From JBHHYS01 sp046757645 (GTDB lineage Bacteria; Acidobacteriota; Terriglobia; Acidiferrales; 2-02-FULL-67-57), in NCBI GenBank assembly GCA_046757645.1, contig JBHHYS010000073.1, positions 1-11,770 on the forward strand: a DNA stretch of 11,770 nucleotides, read 5' to 3'. The stretch's first letter is position 1. Every line of letters starts with the position of its first letter. Made by a program: the position numbers and the translations under genes. Below are positions 1 to 5,634 of this stretch, piece by piece. The notes below the pieces were generated by a model. It ran no database searches. It saw only the letters and a program-made list of their open reading frames with translations, and was not told the origin of the DNA.

Positions 1-555
1 ATCTTCGACGTGATGATCCACGACCTCGACATCCTGCTCGCCTTCGTGCCCGCTCGGGTCGAGCAGGTGCACGCGGTGGGCATCCCCATCCTCAGCCCGA
101 AGGTGGACATCGCCAGCGTGCGTCTGGAGTTTGCCAACGGCTGCGTGGCCAACCTGACGGCCAGCCGGGTCAGCACCGACAAGGTGCGCAAGCTGCGCCT
201 CTTCCAACCGCACACCTACATTTCGATCGATTACACCCGGCAGGACGTGTTGGTGATCAGCATCGGCAAGGCGGAGGCGGCCGCCGCTCGCCTCAGCGGG
301 GGCAAGCCCGGTACGGAATCCGTGCGGGGCTTGCCGGCGGGGCTTGAAATCCGCAAACTGGAGACGAGGCCGGAAGAGCCGCTGCGGGCCGAGCTCCGCG
401 CCTTTGGGGAAGCGGTGCGGACGCGCCAAAGCGGGCCCGCCAGCGGCCGCGAAGGCCGGCGGGCGCTGGAACTGGCCGAGCGGGTGGCCGCCGGGATTGC
501 CGAGCACAGCCGCAAGCTGCCCGCAGCCGTGGCCGCCAGCGAATGGCGGAGGTAG
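1..555 (+). CDS. Gfo/Idh/MocA-family oxidoreductase, C-terminal part (5' end outside window)
   Basis: The frame is open from the first base (reads IFDVMIHDLDI) to a TAG at 553-555, so about 184 C-terminal residues are present and the NAD(P)-binding Rossmann half is missing. The visible part fits the C-terminal alpha/beta domain of Gfo/Idh/MocA dehydrogenases. The MIHDLD segment resembles the conserved substrate-site helix with its histidine and aspartate. It is followed by a strand-rich segment (LEFANGCVANLTASRVS, then KLRLFQP and YISIDY) typical of the sheet domain. From memory of the family, this 'EFxNGCVANLTASR...LRxFQP' wording occurs in members encoded beside lipid A genes (GnnA-like UDP-GlcNAc 3-dehydrogenases). 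That assignment is an inference because no lpx gene is visible. The last ~40 residues are Arg/Ala-rich and look helical. The next gene starts 16 bp downstream on the same strand, so the two are probably co-transcribed. Confidence 0.85.
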   Translation: MFDVMIHDLDILLAFVPARVEQVHAVGIPILSPKVDIASVRLEFANGCVANLTASRVSTDKVRKLRLFQPHTYISIDYTRQDVLVISIGKAEAAAARLSGGKPGTESVRGLPAGLEIRKLETRPEEPLRAELRAFGEAVRTRQSGPASGREGRRALELAERVAAGIAEHSRKLPAAVAASEWRR

Positions 556-571
556 ACCCGCAGGGAAGACG

Positions 572-1555
572 ATGGTGACCGGGACCGTTCCCGACTTTCT
601 CGTGCACTGGGAGGACGAGGTGGGCCACGTCCGTCGGCGCGACTCGGCCATGGGCGCGGTGGTCCTGCACATGGGGTTACTCCTCGTGCTCCTGGTCAAT
701 CCCAAATTCTTTGCCGCGCAGGAACTCGCCCAACAGCAGGGCCTAGAACTGGCCGAGCAGCAGTTGACCGTGCTTTACCTCCCCTCGGATTTGGCGGCGA
801 TTCCCGAGCCTCAAACCCCCTCGGACCTGACCCCGGAAGAGCGTCGCCGGGCGGTGATCCGCTCCCCGCTGACTGTGGACCCGCGCGAGCTGCAACGAAT
901 TCTGCTGCCGCCAGCACCCACTGCGCCTTCGGGTGGCGGCGCTGAGCCCGCTTCCCCGCGGCGCGCGCCGGGGAGCGAGGGCCAACCCGGGGGCCCGGCG
1001 CAGCCGGAAGAAAAGAAACAAGTCGCTCTCCTGGAGTTAAAAGACCTGCCGCGCCCGCAATCCCCCGGCCCCGCGGAGCTGAGCCTTGAGAGGACCAGTC
1101 CGGGGCGCGCCATCGAAGAGTCGCTGCGCCGCGGCCAGGGTAAAGGCAAAGCCGGCGATTACCCGGGCGACATCGGCACACCACTTGCTCCCAACCTCAA
1201 CACCCCTTTTCCGCTGATTCTCTCCGACACGCGCGGGGTGGACTTCGGCCCCTACCTGATCCGGCTGCTCCGCGACGTGCGTCGCAACTGGTACGCAGTG
1301 ATTCCCGAGTCCGTGCGTTGGGGCGAGCAGGGAAAAGTGGTCATCGTCTTCAGCATTCAGAAAGACGGCGCCGTGCCGCTGGGCCAGCCCGCGCTGGCGT
1401 ACTCTTCCGGTCGCTCTCACCTCGACCGCCCGGCGCTGGCCGCCATCCGCGGCTCGCAACCCTTCCCGCCGCTGCCCGCGGAGTTCACCGGCGACCGCCT
1501 CGTGTTGCAGTTCACCTTCCTCTACAATCTCCCGGTGGATTACACCGGGCCGTAG
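572..1555 (+). CDS. TonB-family energy-transducer protein
   Basis: This gene encodes 327 residues. The frame is open further upstream, but ATG 572 is chosen because AGGGAAG lies 3 bases before it and it follows the previous stop by 16 bp. The architecture is that of TonB: about 26 cytoplasmic residues, one membrane segment at ~27-43 (MGAVVLHMGLLLVLLV), a long Pro/Glu-rich periplasmic spacer (~75-200, with QPGGPAQPEEKKQ), and a C-terminal globular domain from ~222 (FGPYLIRLLRDVRRNWY...GKVVIVFSIQKDGAV...PFPPLP...LQFTFLYN). The C-terminal domain matches the TonB C-terminal fold, which contacts outer-membrane partners. Canonical TonB works with ExbB/ExbD, and neither is encoded here. The protein could therefore be an orphan TonB paralogue or an envelope protein that has reused the fold. 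The family call is firm, the transport partner unknown. Confidence 0.85.
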   Translation: MVTGTVPDFLVHWEDEVGHVRRRDSAMGAVVLHMGLLLVLLVNPKFFAAQELAQQQGLELAEQQLTVLYLPSDLAAIPEPQTPSDLTPEERRRAVIRSPLTVDPRELQRILLPPAPTAPSGGGAEPASPRRAPGSEGQPGGPAQPEEKKQVALLELKDLPRPQSPGPAELSLERTSPGRAIEESLRRGQGKGKAGDYPGDIGTPLAPNLNTPFPLILSDTRGVDFGPYLIRLLRDVRRNWYAVIPESVRWGEQGKVVIVFSIQKDGAVPLGQPALAYSSGRSHLDRPALAAIRGSQPFPPLPAEFTGDRLVLQFTFLYNLPVDYTGP

Positions 1556-1612
1556 CCGGGTGCTGAAGCAGCCTTGGGCGGCGTCGTTCGGAGCCAAGCG
1601 AGGTTCTCTCCT

Positions 1613-1665
1613 GTCATTCCGAGCCTGCCCCGAGCGGAGTCGAGGGGCGAAGCGCGGAATCTGCT
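1613..1665. repeat. Nested palindromic intergenic repeat (REP-like)
   Basis: In the 209-bp gap after the tonB-like gene, ATTCCGAGC at 1616-1624 pairs with GCGCGGAAT at 1652-1660 (8 of 9). Inside it, GCCCC at 1627-1631 pairs with GGGGC at 1644-1648. The result is a two-level hairpin beginning GTCATTCCGAG and ending GGAATCTGC. Wording of this kind (GTCATTCCGAGC...GGAATCTGC, with an inner ...GAGCGGAGTCGAGGGG) resembles dispersed intergenic repeats I recall from GC-rich environmental bacteria. Only one copy lies in the window, so its repetitive nature is inferred. It may also end or stabilise the upstream transcript. Confidence 0.5.
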
Positions 1666-1701
1666 TCTGAAATGCTTCACTTCGGTCCGCATGGCACGCC
1701 A

Positions 1702-1715
1702 GGGCGGAACCGCCC
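1702..1715. other. GC hairpin upstream of small ORF
   Basis: GGGCGG at 1702-1707 and CCGCCC at 1710-1715 form a perfect 6-bp inverted repeat with almost no loop. It lies between the palindromic repeat and the small membrane ORF. There is no T-tract after it, so a Rho-independent terminator is not supported. The rest of the 1556-1764 gap shows nothing else recognisable. Confidence 0.3.
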
Positions 1716-1764
1716 CCGGGCCGCCCGAACCGTGCAGTGGCCTGCGGGCCCGACGGAGTACGGA

Positions 1765-1863
1765 GTGAAACTGGAGCGCACGCAACTCGCCGGGATGCTC
1801 CTCTTGCTGGGGCTGCTCTTGCTCGCCACCTTGATCCGCTACTGGAAGGTTCTCTTTCCGTGA
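1765..1863 (+). CDS. Small single-pass membrane protein (32 aa) directly upstream of miaA
   Basis: A GTG at 1765 has GGAG at 1755-1758, six bases upstream. It encodes 32 residues: a short charged head (VKLERTQLAG), one strongly hydrophobic segment (MLLLLGLLLLATLI, ~11-24) and a basic-aromatic tail (RYWKVLFP). Its TGA at 1861-1863 overlaps the GTG start of miaA at 1860-1862, the usual arrangement for translational coupling. Support for a real gene comes from the ribosome site, the clean membrane segment and the overlap. Against it are the tiny size and lack of a known family. The same frame is open back to an ATG at 1672, but that extension runs through the GC hairpin and looks non-coding. No function is proposed beyond membrane anchoring. 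Confidence 0.5.
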   Translation: MKLERTQLAGMLLLLGLLLLATLIRYWKVLFP

Positions 1864-2810
1864 AGTCGCCTCCGCGCTCGTTGGTGGTAATCGTCGGCCC
1901 CACGGCCAGTGGCAAGTCGGCCCTGGGAATCTTTTTGGCCTGCGCGCTGGGCGGCGAGGTTCTGGTCTGCGACTCCACCCAGGTCTACCGCCACTTTGAT
2001 ATTGGTACGGGCAAGGTGGAGCCGGCGGCGCGTGCCCTGGCTCCGCATCACTTGTTTGACCTCTGCGAGCCCACCGAGGAGTTCACCGCCGGCGACTACC
2101 TGCGCGTCGGGCGCCGCGTGCTGGCGGAGGTGAGTGCCCGCGGCCGCCTGCCGGTGGTGACCGCAGGCACCGGTCTCTATCTGCGGGCGCTGCTCGAAGG
2201 GTTGTCGCCGCTCCCGCCGCGCTCGCCCGAGCTGCGGGCGCGCTTGCGGGAGCAGGCGAACGAACGGGGCAGCGAATACCTGCACCGGATGCTGGCGCGG
2301 GTGGACCCCGCCTCGGCGCAAGCGATTGCTCTGCGAGATACGCCCAAGTTGGTGCGCGCCCTGGAAGTCTATTTCCTGGCGCGGCGCCCCCGCAGCGAGC
2401 TATTTCGGGCTGGGCGGCCGCGGCTGGAGGGCTACGCGGTGCAGAAGCTCGGCCTGCTGCCAGAGCGCCAGAAACTCTACGAGCGGATTGACGCCCGGGT
2501 GGAGGCGATGCTGGACGCCGGGTGGCTCGACGAAACCCGTCGGCTCCGGGAGCGGTTTCCCCCCAGCGCCAAGCCCTTCGGCTTTCTCGGCTACCGGCAA
2601 CTCGCTGCCCACCTGCGCGGCGAGCTCTCCCTCAAGGAAGCCATCAAGCAGACCAAGCACGAAACCCGCCAGTACGCCAAGCGGCAGATTACCTGGTTTC
2701 GCAAAGAGCCCGGGGTTGCCTGGCTCCCCGGCTTCGGCGACGACGAACCCGTCCAGGCCAGGGCAATGGCGCAAGTGCGTGGCGCACTTGAGGCGAATTT
2801 TTCTAGCTAG
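1860..2810 (+). CDS. miaA: tRNA dimethylallyltransferase (tRNA A37 isopentenyltransferase)
   Basis: MiaA transfers a dimethylallyl group from DMAPP to N6 of A37 in tRNAs reading codons that start with U. This is the first step toward ms2i6A and helps keep the reading frame. The 316-residue product has the family hallmarks in order: P-loop GPTASGKS (13-20), DSTQVY at 38-43 with the catalytic-region aspartate, then DIGTGK, HHLFD, AGTGLYLRALLEG, and near the C-terminus PFGFLGYRQL and the KQTKHETRQYAKRQITWF block. GTG 1860 is chosen because it places the P-loop at the normal distance from the N-terminus and overlaps the upstream stop. GGAAGG lies 10 bases before it. The frame is open further upstream but carries no family sequence there. 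In many bacteria hfq follows immediately; here it lies about 5.2 kb downstream. Confidence 0.97.
   Translation: MKSPPRSLVVIVGPTASGKSALGIFLACALGGEVLVCDSTQVYRHFDIGTGKVEPAARALAPHHLFDLCEPTEEFTAGDYLRVGRRVLAEVSARGRLPVVTAGTGLYLRALLEGLSPLPPRSPELRARLREQANERGSEYLHRMLARVDPASAQAIALRDTPKLVRALEVYFLARRPRSELFRAGRPRLEGYAVQKLGLLPERQKLYERIDARVEAMLDAGWLDETRRLRERFPPSAKPFGFLGYRQLAAHLRGELSLKEAIKQTKHETRQYAKRQITWFRKEPGVAWLPGFGDDEPVQARAMAQVRGALEANFSS
2772..2802 (+). terminator. Hairpin plus T-run inside the 3' end of miaA
   Basis: CAAGTGCG at 2772-2779 and CGCACTTG at 2783-2790 form a perfect 8-bp stem with a TGG loop. Seven bases later comes a run of five T (2798-2802), just before the miaA stop at 2808-2810. The stem is strong, but the gap before the T-run is longer than in classical intrinsic terminators. 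It would end miaA transcripts before the oppositely oriented genes that follow. It is a candidate only. Confidence 0.4.
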
Positions 2811-2884
2811 TGCGGGAGATGGCATGGACGCATCAGGAGATTCCGTACAAACAAACGGCAATGGGGACCATAGAAGTGCATACT

Positions 2885-3067
2885 TCATTCCCGCTTCTTA
2901 TCCTCTGCATTGACCACGTATATGAAATAACTCCAACTAACAAGCAGAGCCACGACAGCGCCAACCACACCAAAAAGCGCACCTCCTAGGAGAGGGACAA
3001 GAAAACCGCATACTACGAAGAGCACAATCATCTGCCAAGGGGCTCGCATTCGTGGTGCAGTGACCAC
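2885..3067 (-). CDS. Small two-span membrane protein, low-GC
   Basis: This predicted product has 60 residues and two adjacent hydrophobic segments (~12-25, MIVLFVVCGFLVPLL; ~30-50, GVVGAVVALLVSWSYFIYVV), ending in a charged tail (NAEDKKRE). It is a small helical-hairpin membrane protein of no family I recognise. The start is uncertain. GTG 3067 has GGAAG five bases upstream and begins 25 bp after the SnoaL-like stop, so I prefer it. An in-frame TTG at 3151 would add 28 residues but overlap the neighbour by 59 bp, and an ATG at 3049 would give 54 residues. The 240 bases at 2821-3060 are about 50% GC by hand count, clearly below the surroundings, which suggests recent acquisition or relaxed coding. 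It probably shares a transcript with the SnoaL-like gene. Confidence 0.5.
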   Translation of the reverse strand: MVTAPRMRAPWQMIVLFVVCGFLVPLLGGALFGVVGAVVALLVSWSYFIYVVNAEDKKRE

Positions 3068-3092
3068 TGTGTCTTCCGGTCGCGCTGAATCG

Positions 3093-3467
3093 TCAGTGGG
3101 CGCGGGAGAAGTGCTCGTGGACGATGCGCCAGCGGCGGCCTCTCTTGACAAACACGTGGGTGCCGCGGCCCTTTACGCGTCGCCGGGGGGAGAGCTCCAC
3201 CGTCCAGTAGAAGCTCGCCACCGCCGCGGCGTCAAAGACCTGCACGCGGGGCTGGGCGATGCGGTAGCGGACTCGGGGCGATTGGCGCAAGTAGTGCTGG
3301 AAGGTCTTCTTCAGGGCGGCGCGGCCGGCGATGCGCGGGTGGCGGGTCGAAGAAAAGCCGACGAAGCCGGGCGCAAACTGGGCGAGAAGGGCGCCCAACT
3401 TGCGGCGGCTGAAGTCGGCCACCTGCTGGCGTTCCAGGCGAAGAATCTGGCGTTGGGCTGCGGTCAT
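3093..3467 (-). CDS. SnoaL-like / NTF2-fold (DUF4440-type) small protein
   Basis: The product is 124 residues, a normal length for a single NTF2-like domain. After an N-terminal helix come FAPGFVGFSS, a helix with GRAALKKTFQHYL, then the beta-sheet strands VRYRIAQPRVQVF, AAVASFYWTVEL and the diagnostic end GRGTHVFVKRGRRWRIVHEHFS. That C-terminal 'G..THVF.KR...W.IVHEH.S' is typical of SnoaL-like/DUF4440 proteins. The fold makes a small hydrophobic pocket used by enzymes and by binding proteins, so activity cannot be predicted. The start is well supported: ATG 3467 has GGGAGG six bases upstream. A perfect 10-base palindrome, CGAAGCTTCG (3481-3490), lies just before that ribosome site and could be an operator. 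The small membrane ORF follows 25 bp downstream on the same strand. Confidence 0.8.
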   Translation of the reverse strand: MTAAQRQILRLERQQVADFSRRKLGALLAQFAPGFVGFSSTRHPRIAGRAALKKTFQHYLRQSPRVRYRIAQPRVQVFDAAAVASFYWTVELSPRRRVKGRGTHVFVKRGRRWRIVHEHFSRAH

Positions 3468-3530
3468 AGTGGTCCTCCCTCGAAGCTTCGGGGTCGATCG
3501 GGACTGCTGTCGCGGCTATCGTACCACAGA

Positions 3531-3547
3531 GGCTGCCGAGGGCAGCC
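3531..3547 (-). terminator. Perfect 7-bp hairpin between sulfotransferase operon and SnoaL-like gene
   Basis: GGCTGCC (3531-3537) and GGCAGCC (3541-3547) form a perfect stem with a 3-base loop. It lies about 70 bp downstream of the stop of the tandem sulfotransferases and 64 bp upstream of the SnoaL-like start, on the strand both use. No T-tract follows, so a factor-independent terminator is not proven. It may be a Rho-type end or an attenuator. The remaining bases of the 148-bp gap show nothing else except the 3481-3490 palindrome. Confidence 0.35.
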
Positions 3548-3615
3548 AGGCAGGAACTCCTCTGCACAACCGAGTCAGGTGATTCCGGCGGAAAGTTATC
3601 GGTGCCGGAGGAGGG

Positions 3616-4593
3616 CTAGAGCGGGTAGCCAAGCTCGGCCAGGAGCGGCCCCTGGATGCGATGCAGCATTTCGATCTGCTTGGGATTGAACTGCGTCTTC
3701 CACTTGTAGTTCTGCGATTCCAGGCTTTGGGGAAGCTGCGCCAACACCTGCTCGTCCGCCCGCAGGCCGGCGAATCGGAAGGCTGCCCCCAGCACCTTCC
3801 GCGGCTCCCGGCAGAGGTCTTCATACTTGATCTCGTAGTAGGCCGGGCCCAGTTCGCTCCGCTTGCTCAAGACGCAGCTGACGATGGCCCGCCATTGCAA
3901 CGCCACTTGCTCCAGCTTGTCCGCCCGCAGCAGTGCGCGCCAGTTCGGGGGATGGCAAAACGGCATGGGAGCATGACGAACCGCCGGGCGGCGCCGGATC
4001 CACTCCAGCATCGAAGCCGCCACCGCCCGCCCGTCTCGGATGACATGAATGAGCACCGCGTCCGGGAAAATCGCCCGGATGTAGTCAACCCGCACTGAGC
4101 TGCGGGGATTCTTGTTGACGAAGCGGTCCTTCTTGTGCCGGCGACGGTAGTATTCAAACCGGGCGTGCAGCCGCGCCGCCTCCGCCGGCTTCACGTCGGC
4201 TGCCGTCCAGTGGTGGTCCGCCTCGAAATCCCGGTAGTGCCACGGGTCCCAAATGTCATGCGCTTCGGAGAGGTTGGCGACATCGGGGTGAAGCGCGAAC
4301 AAGGTCACCGAAATCCATGTTCCGGAGCGCGGACTGCCGATGATGAAAATGGGGCGCTGCATGCGTTGGTTCCGCCCTCGGGTGTATCGCCAGAGGTGAA
4401 AACCCAGTTCGTAGGCAAGCCACTCCGGCAGGGAATGCCGCGTCGGTCGGTACCGGGAGAACAGATGACGTGGATAGGGGTGAAAGCCCGCTTGATAGAA
4501 AAGCCGCCGCAGGTTGGCCCGCAGCGGCCGGGGAAGCACTTTTTTGAGCGTTTGTGGCACCACGGCCGTCGCTCGAGGGAAGATTTTTGGCAC
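3616..4593 (-). CDS. Sulfotransferase family protein, tandem copy A (variant PAPS loop)
   Basis: This 325-residue protein belongs to the PAPS-dependent sulfotransferase family, which moves sulfate from PAPS to an acceptor hydroxyl or amine. The 5'-phosphosulfate loop is FIIGSPRSGTW (~83-93). The 3'-phosphate motif is VIRDGRAVAAS, with R185 and S193 at the expected spacing. Later conserved blocks are QVALQWRAIVS and YYEIKYEDLCREP. It is highly similar to its neighbour (copy B) over the full length, but differs in the PAPS loop: W93 replaces the second threonine of the usual PRSGTT, and the following SEHLF becomes SVTLF. The start is GTG 4593, one base after the copy B stop (TAG-A-GTG), so it is translated by coupling or reinitiation. 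No ribosome site is evident. The acceptor is unknown. With the nearby GT4 gene, a surface glycan or lipid is plausible. Confidence 0.85.
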   Translation of the reverse strand: MPKIFPRATAVVPQTLKKVLPRPLRANLRRLFYQAGFHPYPRHLFSRYRPTRHSLPEWLAYELGFHLWRYTRGRNQRMQRPIFIIGSPRSGTWISVTLFALHPDVANLSEAHDIWDPWHYRDFEADHHWTAADVKPAEAARLHARFEYYRRRHKKDRFVNKNPRSSVRVDYIRAIFPDAVLIHVIRDGRAVAASMLEWIRRRPAVRHAPMPFCHPPNWRALLRADKLEQVALQWRAIVSCVLSKRSELGPAYYEIKYEDLCREPRKVLGAAFRFAGLRADEQVLAQLPQSLESQNYKWKTQFNPKQIEMLHRIQGPLLAELGYPL

Positions 4594-4594
4594 T

Positions 4595-5563
4595 CTAGGA
4601 CGGCGAGAGCGGGTAGCCCAGCTCCTCCAGCGCTGGGGCCTGAATGTGCGTGACCCTCTTGATCTGCTCGGGGCTCAATTGTGTCTTCCACTTGTAGTTC
4701 TGTGAGTCCAGGCGTTCCGGCAGCCGCGCTAACACTTGGTCGTCCGCCCGCAGGCCGGCGAAGCGGAAGGCCGCCCCCAGTACCCTGCGCGGTTCCTGGC
4801 AGAGGTCTTCATACTTGAACTCGTAGTAGGCGGGGCCCAGTTCGCTCCGCTTGCTCAAGATGGTGCTGATAATCGCTTGCCACTGCAACGCCACTTGCTC
4901 CAGCTTGTCCGTCCGCACCAGCGTGCGCCACTCCGGCGGGTGACAGAAAGGCATGAGGCCTCGCTGGCGGCGGGGGCTGCGTCCGATGAAAGCCAGCATG
5001 GAGGCGGCCACCGCCCGGCCGTCCCGGATGACATGAATGAACACCGCGTCCGGAAATACCGCCCGGATGTAATCGATGCGCACCGAACTCCGCGGATATT
5101 TATTGATGAAGCGCGCCTTCCCCTCCCAGCGCCGGTGATATTCAAAGCGAGCGTGCAGGCGCGCCGCGTCCTCCGGGCGCACGTCCCCGGTCGTCCAGTC
5201 GTGATCGGCCTCGAAATTCCAGTAGTGCCGCGGATCCCAAATCTCCGGCGCTTCGGAGAGATCGGCGATATCGGGATGAAGGGCGAACAAGTGTTCCGAA
5301 ACCGTGGTTCCCGAGCGCGGACAGCCGATGATGAAGATGGGCCGCTCCAACCGTTGGCCGCGGCCGCGGGTGTAGCGCCAGAGGTGAAAGCCGGCTTCGT
5401 AGTGAAGCCATCCCAGCACGGAATAGGGCTCGCCCAGGTAGCGGGAGAGATATGGATGGAGGTGAAAGGGCTTTGGGTAGAGAAGGGGTCGCAGCAGGGC
5501 CCGCACCGGCCGGGGAATCACCTTTTTGAGCGTTTGTCTCACGAGTGAAGTGGTTTCGGCCAC
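4595..5563 (-). CDS. Sulfotransferase family protein, tandem copy B (canonical PAPS loop)
   Basis: This 322-residue PAPS-dependent sulfotransferase has the canonical 5'-PSB loop FIIGCPRSGTTVS (77-89) and 3'-PB motif VIRDGRAVAAS with R180 and S188. It shares long identical stretches with copy A, including GFHLWRYTRGR, DKLEQVALQW, LSKRSELGPAYYE, GAAFRFAGLRAD and SQNYKWKTQ. Matching runs at the DNA level point to a fairly recent tandem duplication. It is the first gene of a two-gene minus-strand operon. The start is taken as GTG 5563. It has no Shine-Dalgarno, but a good -10 lies only nine bases upstream, which fits a leaderless transcript. The next in-frame GTG, seven codons in, is no better. 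Copy B is the likelier active enzyme of the pair; acceptor unknown. Confidence 0.87.
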   Translation of the reverse strand: MAETTSLVRQTLKKVIPRPVRALLRPLLYPKPFHLHPYLSRYLGEPYSVLGWLHYEAGFHLWRYTRGRGQRLERPIFIIGCPRSGTTVSEHLFALHPDIADLSEAPEIWDPRHYWNFEADHDWTTGDVRPEDAARLHARFEYHRRWEGKARFINKYPRSSVRIDYIRAVFPDAVFIHVIRDGRAVAASMLAFIGRSPRRQRGLMPFCHPPEWRTLVRTDKLEQVALQWQAIISTILSKRSELGPAYYEFKYEDLCQEPRRVLGAAFRFAGLRADDQVLARLPERLDSQNYKWKTQLSPEQIKRVTHIQAPALEELGYPLSPS

Positions 5564-5572
5564 GGGGACGAG

Positions 5573-5601
5573 AATATAGCAGCCAAATCGGGAATGGGCA
5601 A
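5573..5601 (-). promoter_or_regulatory. Promoter for tandem sulfotransferase operon
   Basis: On the minus strand, TTGCCC (complement of 5596-5601) and TATATT (complement of 5573-5578) are separated by exactly 17 bases, with 4 of 6 and 5 of 6 matches to sigma70-type boxes. Transcription would begin about three bases before GTG 5563, giving an essentially leaderless mRNA. It overlaps, back to back, the promoter region of the divergent gene at 5635. Confidence 0.55.
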
Positions 5602-5614
5602 ACTCGCCGGGGAG

Positions 5615-5620
5615 TATAAT
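5615..5620 (+). promoter_or_regulatory. -10 box for divergent sulfotransferase
   Basis: A perfect TATAAT sits 14 bases before ATG 5635, so the transcript would have a leader of only about eight bases and no room for a ribosome site. No convincing -35 is seen at 16-18 bases upstream. The box lies inside the 71-bp divergent region shared with the minus-strand operon. Confidence 0.5.
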
Positions 5621-5634
5621 GGGCTGAATTTCCC

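Noticed and set aside
1037..1978. Long minus-strand open frame (313 codons) across the tonB-like and miaA starts
   Set aside because: It runs antisense to two well-supported genes, is Arg/Ala/Gly-rich without any domain, and is expected by chance in GC-rich DNA.
2824..2913. Short plus-strand ORF after miaA (29 codons from ATG 2824)
   Set aside because: It has no clear ribosome site or membrane segment, and runs antisense to the end of the small membrane ORF.
4736..5548. Plus-strand open frame of 270 codons opposite sulfotransferase copy B
   Set aside because: It mirrors the coding strand of a conserved enzyme, and a similar shadow appears opposite copy A only because the two genes are paralogous.
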